Below are positions 10,261 through 20,793 of a stretch of 30,680 nt of DNA, piece by piece. The first letter of the stretch is position 1. Every line of letters begins with the position of its first letter. A program made the position numbers and the translations under genes. The stretch is from Aureobasidium sp. EXF-3400 (lineage: Eukaryota > Ascomycota > Dothideomycetes > Dothideales > Saccotheciaceae). The DNA lies in assembly GCA_024195585.1 (NCBI GenBank), contig SWBL01000465.1:1-30680 (forward strand). Reading direction: 5' to 3'. The notes under the pieces are model-generated. The model was not told the DNA's origin, did no database searches, and saw nothing but the letters and a program-made list of their open reading frames with translations.

Positions 10261-12168
10261 CTCAAGCCTGCCAACCTGGCCTGGTACCCAAGTCAGAGGT
10301 GCTAAATATAGCTTCGCAAAGATCGAATCGCCTTTGGGAATTTCTTAAGCATGTTCGTCTTTTTTTGCGATCAGTCATAAGCTGCCGGAATCTCTTCGCC
10401 TGTCCGAGAAGACTCTTATTCGTACTCGGGCACGATTCTTCGTTTGACCAGCACTGTGACCGGGTCAAGCAATCAGCTGTGTTGGCACCGTCGATGCGGA
10501 CGAAGCCGAGTTCTCTGTGAACAAAACCGCATCCTTGCAAGATCTGTAGTCTGATTACTTGCACTCCTCGAGCACAAGCATCATCAACTGAACTCAACAT
10601 CACAAGAGGAACGTCTATCTAATCACTTCCATACACAACATTACAGCCTTGCACATCTAGTTGCGCCGCCGCTTGTTTTTTGAAAGTTGGTTGGAAGCAC
10701 ATGCCTATCCCAGTGACTACAACCGTATGAACGCCAGAGAAGGCCCTTAGATCGACTGCTGGGAAACTTCTGTACTATCCTGACGCCAGAAGCTTCACGG
10801 TTGTTCGGGAAGCTCACTACCAGCACTGACACAGTTCGAGGACTCACATATTGTCATTCTCTGCAAGCATAAGCACACACCACACTTCGTGACATTACCA
10901 GAGAGCAAAATGAACACGATCAATGTCAGGTACCGGATGTCATACGTTATCTCAATACAATAGGTTATCAGGCGTCATAGAGAAGGGCGTCGCGGGAGTC
11001 GCGTTGCCCATTGTCAGAAGTATTTCCCGAAGAGAGTATCCTCTTTGACATTGAAGCCCAAACTGGTCGGTCTTGGAGACCAAGGTATGATAGCTCGGGA
11101 GTCTAAGAATTTTCAATCCGTAAGCAAAACTTGCGGTACGAAGGACGGGGGACACTCGATCTGCAGGTCTTCTGGATTTTGTAGGACAATTGCTGATATT
11201 TTCCTACCTATATCATGCCATATATGCCGCCGCTATGCTGATATGAGCAGTCCGAGGTCAACAGTAGCTTCTCGTCGAGGCGCCCCTACACTATCCTAAG
11301 CCATCACTACATGTATGGCATGCGCCAATATGCCTGCCGGTTTTCTCCTATACTTCTGCTCGAAGATTGATGTCATTCAATTGAGCATAACACCAATCCC
11401 AGCGTCACTTCACTTTTCTCCGGTGATCGAGAGGTAGTAAAACAAAATTGGCCAGAGAAAACACACAGAGGAAAAGCATCGAAATCATCAGGTATCTCAA
11501 GTCTACTAGCTGAAGCAGTGTCTTCCGGTGATTCCCTCGAATCTCTAACGAAAAACCACAGTGCGGGGTCGAACTGCCAGCTTCAAGAGGCTGAGACGTG
11601 AGAGGTAGAGGTATAGCAAGGGCAGAGAGGTATGATGCGCTGTCGCAGGGCAGCGCTAGAGAACAGCTGGACGAGGATACATCAATGAGATATAAAGAAC
11701 ATGCAGGAAAAAGAAAATGAGAAGGCCTATAATATGGAGCAGAGGGCAGCTCCAAAAGACAACACGACGACTCCGAGTCTACGTCCGAGAATGCGATACC
11801 ACTAAGAGTCCAGAAATCGTGGAGGATAGAAAGTCACAAGAACGTTTCATACGAGTCATCTTCGTTTCTTCATATTTCTTCGCAGATCGGGGCAGTTCTT
11901 CACCTGCATCTGTGAGTATGATAGTCGTTGAGCTGGACGCCCTGTGAGTACGTGGTAGGACTCTCGGCAAAACCGACTCGAACGAGTCTGAGCCTATGAA
12001 GCCTCGTTCAAGTTGCAGATAACGAAAATCAGGGCCACTGACAAGTTCGACAAGTGAAGGGTATGAGAATTGATCTTTGGTCATTACCAGTCTCAGTCCC
12101 ATCCTCACGGACATCAGAGAACCGTATCTAGAGAGAAAGCATCCCACCCGACGTCGACCATCCCATCC
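10261..12168. other. Gene-free stretch
   Basis: No gene is recognisable over nearly 2 kb. 10570-10650 (ATCATCAACTGAACTCAACATCAC-type text) looks like a fungal 5' leader, but no convincing reading frame follows. Open frames at 11045-11299 (plus) and 11405-11755 (minus) have no family features. A tRNA-like GTTCGACCCC string near 11565 (minus) lacks a pairing T-stem. Confidence 0.4.
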
Positions 12169-12396
12169 ATGACCGCTTTTTCAGTCTCACGCAGAAACAG
12201 CCTCTCGTTGATGGATTTATCTCCCGAGACCCGATTGATCATCTATGGCTTCCTGTTCTTACAAGGTCGAACAAAGGCTGGATCACTATCTGTTCGCCAC
12301 CTCGAGACTGGTCCAAGCAGAAGCCTGGATGGAAAGAGTCAACCGAACAGTGCCAATCAGCAGGTCCAAGAATGTGCGCATGTCATACATAAATAG
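12169..12396 (+). pseudogene. F-box-like N-terminal fragment
   Basis: The ATG at 12169 encodes about 75 residues with SLMDLSPETRLIIYGFLF near residue 12. This matches the L-x-LPxExRxxIY pattern opening many fungal F-box-like (2EXR-type) proteins. The rest of the expected protein (about 200-300 aa) is missing: after residue 40 the sequence loses family character, and the overlapping frame at 12245-12661 adds nothing recognisable. It could be the first exon of an undetected gene, but no clean intron was found. Substrate and role are unknown. Confidence 0.35.
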
Positions 12397-12955
12397 TACA
12401 TTGCGATGGGAATCGAAAATTCCCAGATCGCAAGTCGTGCTCGAAGTAGCAGGCTGGAAGCTGAGCAGACTGCATCGTGAGGGTCGACGGGGAGCAGGTA
12501 AGGCATCCGATGGGCGACGGGGTTTCTCCCGACGACCCACCATCTTGCCTACCAATCATGGTTGCGTTGACACGATGCGCTTCGGACGTTCTGTTCCCAT
12601 ATTCTTCCGTGTACTCGAGCCGTCTATCAACGTTGCCCATCGCTGTGCAGAGCCGCTATGACTTGTAGCCAACAAATGGGTCGCGTTACCCGCACAGTGT
12701 TCGGTCTTGCCTCGATTGACCTTGTCCCTTCGCATCTTGTGCACCGCCTGCCCTTAACTTAACTTCCTCTTCTTCGCTCCTCTGCACTCTATGAATTGAT
12801 TCCGCTGAAACATATACTGTTGCACTTACACAGAACGAACCTTCCTTTGTTTGACTACCAAGGTGGAATCGAGTTCATACAACGTCACGTTCGAAAAGAT
12901 TGATTCGACAATAACAAGCTCTTAGCTTCCCCTTACAACCGACTGCGTGTCGCTG

Positions 12956-14484
12956 ATGCTCCGAAGGCCAAGCTTTGATACAATCAACAAGTATACTATT
13001 ATCTGGTGCGAAAAAGCCGGATCTCGAAGCAAGCTTTCGGTTTCTTCTGGGCCGCCTACGCCGTACCAGTATCTTCCAATGCCTCAGAACGGAGCCAAAC
13101 AACGTGGTAGGGCCACTGTTGTCGACCAGGAAACGCCTGTTCATTTGGGCAATCAATTGAAAATATCAAGAAAACTGAACGCCATCGCCTGTGCTGACTG
13201 TCGCAAGCGAAAACGCAAGGTAGTTACTCATTCAAGCCCAACAATCTCTCTGCTTTTGCAAGATTAACGCGTATCTAACCCAGTGTAACGGAGAGCGCCC
13301 ATCATGTTCTGTATGCCGAACAAGAGGGTTGTCATGCATGTATGATGTCGCTGAGGGTGCAACACGGACTGAAGATCTTAAACAAAAGATCGGATCATTC
13401 TTATCTAGAGTGCAGAATCTCGAGCTGCTGATCGACATGATGAGGTACGGGACTGATGATGAAGCGAGCATGATTCTTGCTCAGCTCAGGCTTGGGGACA
13501 CGGTCGATGAGATTCTTTGTGTGGACATGGCATGGTCGAATCCTTCTTCGTCCTCAATGGCAATGCTCCCAATCCGATCTCCCCCATGACCAAAGACAAC
13601 CGACCCTGGAATGACCCTATCCTGTTTTCCTCCACACCAGGTTCGAGTTCAGGCCCAGGCTCGGCTACACTGAAGAGTTACACGAAGATTCTCGACAAGT
13701 ACAGAGGGCGAGACGCGAGCTACTCAACTACGTTCATCCCGGCAGTGCCTACGTAGCTATCTTGACAAACTTTTCAGTACCCTTGGAAGACTTTCCCTGT
13801 CGTTACCCATCAATCCGCAGTCGCTTGGCACACGAGTATAACGGTGTCAGCATTGACAGTCATGACCATGTACCGCAACATTGATCTTGACATGAAGTCC
13901 GCTGTCTACATCGACTTTGTTCATTAGAGCAAGGGACTGATTGGATGCGGAGTTTTTTACAGAATTCCTACTCGGTACAGTCACAGAAGTTGAGGTCCTC
14001 TTCAGCAGGGCGATGTACCAGCGGGCTGCGATTTTGTCTCAAGGGACTGCGAGACTGGCAAACAGTTTTGACATGCCATCGCTGATGCGTCGCATGGCCG
14101 TCATAGGGATTCCACGGCACCTGATGCGGTGGATCGCCTTTCCGACTCCAGAGGCCTATCTTGCCATTCCAGACTGGTGTGGGATGCCGCCCTACCAGAT
14201 GTTGGTTCTAAATCCGGTCGATGCTGAGTTTCACTTTTAGCCGAGACTTCGAGGGGCAGTCGTCCAGCGTCTTTACCTCCAATGTCAACCAACGTACTGG
14301 TACTCTGCGATTGGCATGACTCTTGATTGCGACTGGCCGGGTGGCTTCCAGGGTGCAACGTGTTATGATGGCAACGACAAATCGAGGCTGGCGCCGGCCT
14401 TCATCGAACATATATTGGATCTAGATAGCTGGACCGTTGGTTCTATCATTCGAATGCATACTCCGGATGCATGCAAAATTCTCT
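12956..14484 (+). pseudogene. Zn(II)2Cys6 transcription factor with C-terminal conserved region, broken
   Basis: The zinc cluster reads CADCRKRKRK, a 64-nt intron (13220-13283, GTAGTT...CCCAG), then CNGERPSCSVC and C, i.e. C-x2-C-x6-C-x6-C-x2-C-x6-C. The start is the in-frame ATG at 12956 or more conservatively at 13079. A coiled-coil linker follows (LLIDMMRYGTDDEASMILAQ). Exon 2 runs to a stop at 13587-13589, after which the homologous text changes frame repeatedly (SAVYIDFVH near 13900; FFTEFLLGTVTEVEVLFSRA from 13947). The C-terminal block resembles the DUF3425-like region of many fungal regulators (LMRWIAFPTPEAYLAIPDW, then APAFIEHILDLDSW to a stop at 14482-14484). It is cut by TAG at 14238-14240, where a WPRLR-type motif predicts Trp. 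The DNA-binding half is intact and could still be made as a short protein. Confidence 0.65.
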
Positions 14485-15718
14485 AGATCAAGTACGCAAC
14501 CATGTGAAGACAGAGAAGCAGAATTCAACAGAATATCAGTACACACAGGCACATAATTGCAAGGGTATCATAGTCATGCTGTAAGGCATGCCCGGACCAG
14601 ATTGCCGTAATCATGTCGCCGTCGAAGGGCTGTCGCCAGATTGGCCACAAACTGGGATCCATTGAGTCGGGCTCAATTTCATTATAACCCATGGAGTGCT
14701 GCAACGACGGCGTTATACTGCAGCCACTAAATCCTTGTCGGCGTCTTTTCTAGAAGATCGAACAGAAAACGATCGACGTCAAAGCAAGACAGCAAGAAAC
14801 AGAACAAAATCCCAGATGTGACCTAGCACTCCACCATGCGGGAAATTGACTCCCCATTCCGCGCTCGCCATTAAGCCCGCCCATTGTCTCGGTATACACT
14901 CATTACCGCCTCATCCAACAAAATGTCTGAATCCAGTTTCATAATGAGCGCTTGACAGTCGGTAGGGGTACTTTATCGTAGGTGATCAAGCACGCATCTG
15001 TAGACCTTTGACCGGTTTCTCAAAGCTTGTTGCTGTGTGGTTCTAGGCTCGACACTGTGAACACACGTTGAAGCTTTTGACTTGTAGGACTTCCAAGCAG
15101 GTCAATTACCGTTACACTGTTCCTTCGTTGCTTGTGTCAGTCTCCAAGAGGAATTTGGGAGGTGGATAAGATAGGATAGGGGGACTAGGAGAGTGATAGC
15201 AGAGAGGCAGGTAGCGTATTGTTCACCTTCGATTTTCGCCTTCGACACGAATTACGCGCGACATTAGTCTGCTTGCCTCTAATTGCGGCGTATTATCTGT
15301 GGATGATGAGAGCAACATCGAGTCTCTACGTGTGTCGTCGATGTTTTGCTGCTCTTGTATTGTTGGTGATAGTTGTGGAAGCATTTGAATGGATAAAGAG
15401 GTCAATGGCTTCGCGGGCCAAAAGCTGAAGTTTGCTAGAAATCCTCAACCTTGCTGCTCCTGGCCGAGCCGCGGTTCACAGGGTGCAGTTAGTTTGTGCC
15501 ACTTCCCTCCCCAACAAGTCTAGACACCAGACAATGGCCTCCTTGAACATATCAACATCCCAATCATGCGTGACCCATGGGTACAGGCTAAAAGGTGTAA
15601 ATCGGACAGGCGGGGTAATTCGACAGCATACCGATACATCGATCCATCGTATCGTCAACACTCTCCACGGTCGCATTCGACGACGAGCGACTCAATCTGA
15701 TTGCTACGTTGCATACGA
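14485..15718. other. Gene-free stretch
   Basis: Nothing recognisable. The text near 14905-14935 (CCGCCTCATCCAACAAAATG) looks like a fungal leader and start codon, but the frame closes after ten codons. Overlapping open frames at 15219-15428 and 15432-15824 show no family features. Confidence 0.4.
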
Positions 15719-16118
15719 TTATTCCGTGCGACTGCGGAAGGATTGCCGTGGTGGTAGTGGTGTAAAATTCTCTTTCTCCCACGTACGTTGTGTTTTCGCA
15801 ATATCATCCGCATCGACGAGATGATGGCCACGCTTCGCTGAGACCTTTCGTGTACCCTTCTTCTCTTGTAGGGCTCGATGCTTGTGATCTAGTGTTTGGT
15901 ATAGGATGTGTTGTTGAGCCAACTCGACGGTTTTTAATGACAAGGCTTCGATAGCTTTAGTAGCCACCCGATGGGTTAGCTCGAGTTTCTCGTCAACATC
16001 AATGGTTTGATTGCTTGAGATATGGTGTAGATCAATCTCGAGTGCCTTTGCCGTGACTGGTAGTCGCGGTTGGACAATTGATTCGCCGTGTGGTTGTGTA
16101 TTGATCATCAATACACAA
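15719..16118 (-). mobile_element. C-terminal tail of a pogo/Fot-like DDE transposase (remnant)
   Basis: On the minus strand an open frame from about 16105 down to 15719 reads LPVTAKALEIDLHHI, then LELTHRVATKAIEALSLKTV and HKHRALQEKKGTRKVSAKRG. This layout, a segmentally helical stretch followed by a basic KKxxRKxxxKRG patch and an acidic end, is what follows the DDE domain in fungal pogo/Fot1-type transposases. The catalytic domain is absent. The frame runs a further 50 bp into antisense of the adjacent kinase relic, which is chance. The fragment ends at the palindrome 16094-16118. The family call is by pattern only. Confidence 0.4.
16094..16118. repeat. 25-bp near-perfect palindrome at the transposase/kinase junction
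   Basis: TTGTGTATTGAT, a central C, then ATCAATACACAA: 12-bp perfect arms with a single-base spacer. It lies exactly where the pogo-like tail stops and the kinase relic becomes recognisable, so it may be a transposon end or a product of the rearrangement. Confidence 0.6.
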
Positions 16119-17285
16119 GCGCTGGAAAGAGCAAGGTCGTGGGAACAGCGGTTTGCAAATTTTGCCAAAATGGCACCTGTTGCTATTTACTTTGGATCGC
16201 AGAGCCACCACCGTCTTTCCTACTGCAATTGTGCTTGGTTTGAGATGACTGGACATCCAGTTGTGCCTTTTGAAGAAATCGACTGGGCAAGCATAATCTA
16301 CGAGGAAGACCTCGAACTTGTCAGGAGCCATTGGACCAGTGTATTCAGCACTCAAAACCCTACAAGCATATAATTCAGACTTCGAAAAAGATGGATCAAT
16401 GGAGATGGAGTCACCATGGGTCCTGTATGGGTTACTACGTCCGCACTACCCGAGTAAAAGGAAGATGGATCTGTCAAAGGCATCATCGGCACCATGCTGG
16501 ATATTTCAGCATTGAAGTTTGCAGAGATGGTACAGCAGATGAAAGTTCAAGAAGCCACGGAAGCCAAGCGACAATCTTTGAACTTTATCGATATGACTTC
16601 TCAGTAAGTGTAATTCGACATGACTTTTGACTTTTGCTGACTTTGTGCTTCTAAGCGAGGTATTTTGTGTAGCCATCTGAACGAGCTGTACTCTCGTACT
16701 GACGTATCTACAGATCAGGAACCCACTCGGGGCAGTCTTTCACTATTCCGATGCCGCTCAGGAGACTCTGACCGACATGACAGTCTTATCGAATCAACTA
16801 GCATCCACCACCGAGTCCAAGATTGGCGAACAGTTACAAGAACTCATCACGAGCGGGATCGACTCTGTCAGCACAATCATATTCTGCTCTCAACATCAGA
16901 AAAGGTAAGGCATCTGTGACAACCACAAACCTTCCAGAAATCGGACTAACCCAATCTCGTCCAGAATCGTAGACGACATACTCGTCCTCTCGAAACTCGA
17001 ATCCAACCTCCTCCAGATCGTCCCCTCGGCCGTCAAAGTAACTAGCCTCCTTCACGATGTAGCATAAATGTTCGAAGCAGAAGCCCAACGCTGCGACGTA
17101 GATGTAGAAACCCAAGCTCACAAATCCCTCACCCAACTCTAAGTCTCCCACGCTATGCTAGACCCAGGCCGCGTCCAACAAGTTCTAATCAACCTTCTCA
17201 CTAACGCCATCAAATTCTGCAAAAAGAAGTCACTCAGAAAAGTCACCATACGCGTTGGAGCTTCTAAAGAGCTTCCTTATGCCAT
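16108..17285 (+). pseudogene. Hybrid-type histidine kinase fragment (PAS-HisKA-N box), broken
   Basis: Exons 16108-16603, 16656-16659, 16714-16904 and 16965 to about 17285 read a PAS domain (RSWEQRFANFAKMAPVAIYF..., SIIYEEDLELVRSHW), then the dimerisation helices with H-box SHEIRNPLGAVFHYSDA, helix 2 (FCSQHQKRIVDDILVLSKLE) and the N box (GRVQQVLINLLTNAIKFCKK). Homology then stops: the G1, F and G2 boxes and any receiver are missing. The 5' end is cut off at the pogo-like remnant. Four TAA codons (16371, 16455, 17065, 17140) interrupt the frame where Gln is expected. Introns are 52, 54 and 60 nt with good branch sites. The second exon is only 4 nt (CGAG): it completes the phosphoacceptor His codon and supplies the following Glu. 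The fragment cannot yield an active kinase. Confidence 0.75.
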
Positions 17286-18559
17286 GACGAGCTTGCCCAG
17301 ATTTTCTTTGCGCGTCTCGTTGGTGAAGTTGCGTTGTGGTTGCGACAAAGGAAGGAGCGACGGGTCGAAGCCTCGCTTTCCCTCAACACTTTCGCCACTC
17401 CAATCTTACCGCAATCCCATATCGTCGATATTCATCGTCATTCCATCTTCATTTCCGTCGTCAGTTCATCTCCATCCGTGCCCGCACATGCCGCTCGTTT
17501 ATCATGATCGATTACCGACATCCGCATACCGCAACCACGAAACCTGCCTCATGGGATCCCCTGTAACAGCTCATTCTCCTCCATCTCCAGGCTCGTCTCT
17601 GGATTCTACTGTTCCATCTTCAGGTCTCCCCCTAGATCTTCCGATGATCGTTTATCTCTAGGTGTCATCGGAAAGAAAGATAACCTCGCGTTGTATCTAG
17701 TCAACCGTCCTTCTGTCCTATGTATCTCGAGTTCGCTATAGCATTAGAATCTGATGTTCGATGGCGCACCGCGATCTTTGGTGCGGGGAACAAAACGGCG
17801 GTTAGCGAAAGCAGACTTGGGACAGTGATTTGCGTGATCCAGACTGACGCTCAAAGCTGACTATTTCGTGAAAAGTCACCAACTATCTCACCTCTACTGG
17901 AAGTCCACTGGCGCGACAAACTTCATCTCACGCAGGCTCTGGGTCTATCATCAAGCTGCGCCCTCTCGCGACAGGTCGGTCAGATGATATCGAGATATAT
18001 CGTGACAGTACTATACGGAAGATCATCGATGTAAATACAGTGAGATATGACAAAGTAGATTAAGGATATGGAAAAACGAACACCAAGAACCTACACACCA
18101 GAGTATGGCACGCTTATAGCTATCAAAAGGCACAGTGATGTCCATTCTGAAGATGTGTGCAGAGAGAGCCAGAATCATCCATTCTCAATGGACTTTTCGT
18201 CGATCTAAAAGGTATATACCTTGTGATGGCCCCAACTCCTCCTGTGTGTTCGGAAAGAGTTTCGAAATGAGATGAATAAGTTGCTCTCTCATGACAACGT
18301 GGACCCATACTGTGAGTTATAGAAATGCGCAATCATGTCCAGATCAAAAATGTATTCAAAGAGGGCCGAGAAATTGTCTACCCTCACTGGCTTTACAATA
18401 TGTCTTTGTGAAATCATCTGCCATTGCACCCGGCTCGAACGGAAATTTTCGTAACTGGGCTGGTTGCGAGCCACTCTAGAAATGCTTGTTGCGTCGATCC
18501 GCTGACGGATACAAGTTGGCATGGTGTAAGACAACCGAAAAAGATACGGAACTCTATAA
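17286..18559. other. Gene-free stretch
   Basis: After the kinase N box an open frame runs to 17661, but its Ser/Pro-rich text has no kinase features. 17662-18559 shows no recognisable gene; open frames at 18123-18332 and 18289-18582 (minus) are featureless. Confidence 0.4.
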
Positions 18560-19340
18560 GCCCTGTGCGTCCAGAAAAGCACAGATATCCTGTTTTGTCG
18601 TGGTCCTCACAGCCTCAAGTTGCTTCTTAGACCTTCTTTTTAGGGGAACTTTGTGAGTCAATAACCAAGGACTGATCTGGCTAACAAACTAGTGCAGTGA
18701 AGACGCTTCTTCCATACCCGGCAACTCAGACGGAACTTGCGCGCCCCGAGTTTCCAACATTCGGTACCATCTGTGCAGTGTGTCATGTGGTTCCTCGGCA
18801 TTGTGCTGATCGCTCCGGTCAGACAAGAGCCATTGGCGTAGTATCAGCTGCTCACCCTCAGAGAAAGGTCCGGGTATCGCTCTAAGGTCGCAGAATGATC
18901 TCAAGAACTCCTCATGAAAGCTGCCGATGAAGGACCAACCAAAGTCCAGCAAGGCGGTCAATCTGCCCGTAGATTTGTCTATGAGCATGCTGTTCATAGC
19001 TATTAGTGGTCAGCTCCAACTCTGTCTGAAACAAGTCATGATGGCATACTGAAGCCTCAGTGTACGATCGCCTCAGTCGCATGATCAAAAGCAGAGCTCA
19101 TGTCGAGCAATCCTTCTGCAAAAGATCGATCCACGCGAGTGCGCAACCCATGGTCATGCCAACCGTTCAAGACCGGACTCTTATTCGGCGAGGTGAGCTG
19201 CTGTTCAAAGAAAGCTCGGTAGAGCTGCGCGTGAAACTGAAGCTTGGTCGTTCACTCCAACAGGCATATGGTCCTAGTGCTTGCAAAGGAACATCTGCAT
19301 GTGACAGTCAATACTCCACGTGGATGCCATATATATGGTA
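18560..19340 (-). pseudogene. Aminoglycoside-phosphotransferase-like (APH) kinase, broken
   Basis: Minus-strand text in APH order: FHAQLYRAFFEQQL and a helical region (near 19230-19080), the catalytic-loop position, then NSMLIDKSTGRLTALLDFGW (about 18990-18935) and EEFLRSFCDLRAIPGPFSEG. LLDFGW is the metal-binding Asp motif. A 50-nt intron (19000-19049, GTATGC...TAATAG) splits the loop. The loop itself reads His-stop-Gly-Phe-Thr-Met-Asn: a TGA (19057-19059) and a Gly stand where His-Gly-Asp-Phe is expected, so the catalytic Asp is lost. The C-terminal part also carries TAA (18627-18629) and TGA (18615-18617) where Gln and Arg are likely. Fungal APH-like kinases have mostly unknown substrates, so no resistance role is implied. 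Confidence 0.6.
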
Positions 19341-19397
19341 ATCATATCTAATACCGTTTTGGAAGATTGACAACACACTGACAAACTCCACTTTAAC

Positions 19398-20207
19398 CTT
19401 GACTCCAATACACAGTCAAGCGTGGCCACCGCTGTACCATCTCCGAATCTACATGTTCTGGTTCCGCATGGTAAGAGTCCTGTCTTGAGATAGTTCAAGT
19501 CAGGCACTGATATGGTGTTGTCACAGGCTATGGCCAAAATAGCGAAATGATGCGCCTGAAGATGAAGACGCTTCGAAAATCAGTCGCGTCTGAGCTCAAA
19601 GACTACTATCCAGAGGGTGTCGACGTGGAGTTTGTCAATGATCCCGTTGATCTTTCTGAGGAACCATCACATTCTCCGTTCAGAGGATGGTGGAAAGCCC
19701 TTGACAACCGAATGAAGTACGAGGCTAGAAGGAAGCCTGGATAGTATCCTGAAGGCACTTCGCGAAAGACCTGTCGATGCAATTATTGGTTTCTCACAGG
19801 GTGCTGCGCTCGCCGTCGTGATTGCTGCCATCCTCGAGAACACACCAGCGCGATCTGCTGCCATGGCTGAACAGCGATATCCACTATTTTTTTCTGATCT
19901 GCCTCAGCAACCTCTAAAGTTCGTCATCGCGTACTCTGGATTCAAGGGCTCGCCGAGATACTACAACAAATTCTACAAGCCCAGAATCGGTACCCCCATC
20001 CTTCACGTCTCGGCAAAGCTTGACCACATGATCACACCCGAGGAATCGACGAGACTTGTCAAATGCTGTCGAGGAGCAGAGGTGTTTGTGCGTCCTGGAG
20101 GACATTGGGTGCCGACTGACCCGAAGATGACATCGTTGATTTCTGGTTTTATCAATGGGACAGTAAGGCGGACGATGGCAGAGATGTCTGCTTGCAATCC
20201 ACTTTGA
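19398..20207 (+). pseudogene. FSH1-type serine hydrolase, frameshifted
   Basis: An alpha/beta hydrolase of the fungal/eukaryotic FSH1 family, whose members are small serine hydrolases with largely unknown substrates. Exon 1 ends ...NLHVLVPH at 19470; after a 56-nt intron (19471-19526, GTAAGA...CACAG) exon 2 continues GYGQNSEMMRLKMKTLRKSV. The nucleophile elbow GFSQGAA (about 19788-19808), the Asp in SAKLDHMITPEES and the His in GGHWVPTD are all present, so the catalytic triad is complete. About two bases are missing near 19724 (TACGAGG-CTAGAAGG), shifting the frame between the N-terminal and catalytic parts. No ATG lies in frame before the intron; the position aligning with the usual start reads GTA. 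It is divergent from the APH-like relic. A translational frameshift cannot be excluded but is unlikely. Confidence 0.7.
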
Positions 20208-20793
20208 CGGAGGCTCGATTTCTTCTGGCGTTGGTATGGGATCATGGCAGCCATGGCTTTTACAAGTTCTACAACTTGTCATCTACACGTGTTTGCATCA
20301 ATACTCATACAGATTGTTTATCCTCTTGTCCTAGAGCTTGAAAATGTCCTGATGTCAGTTTCACTTCCGAACAAGTGGTCTTACACTGTGAGGCTTCCAC
20401 TGCATTAGCTTATCCCACCGACCATGTACCTTTTGACGAAAAACCAGCACCTGAACACAGGATCGCCAACACGGAGTGGAGTCGTACGCATTGGACCATC
20501 AACATGGTATGCATTGCGGCCACTGTCGATGATGATGAAGATGATTAACTCCATAGGGTGAGATCATGTTCACACGCGCGTCATTATGTCTGCTCCGATC
20601 ATGATGATACCTCGAGCCCACCGACCATGACCATAATGACCGTAATAATTAACAATGCAACAATTGGGTTTCATATCTGGAATACAGGATTTTAATGGTG
20701 TCGGAGTGTTAGATCAGTGATTGGAAAGTCAAGATCACAGGATTGGCGCAGGATATTTCTCTGGGGCGACTGTGTCGCCTGGAAGGAATTGGT
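20208..20793. other. Gene-free stretch
   Basis: Downstream of the hydrolase relic. It contains ATGATGATGAAGATGATT-type simple sequence near 20530 and repeated ACCATGA/CATGATG strings (20590-20640), and no gene. Confidence 0.4.

Noticed and set aside
11540..11600. tRNA-like GTTCGACCCC string on the minus strand
   Set aside because: Flanking bases do not pair as a T arm, and no cloverleaf could be built.
12245..12661. 138-aa ORF overlapping the F-box-like scrap
   Set aside because: No family features; it begins inside the better supported frame at 12169.
17155..17661. Extension of the kinase relic through this open frame
   Set aside because: Kinase similarity ends near 17285; the remaining 120 codons lack G1, F or G2 boxes.
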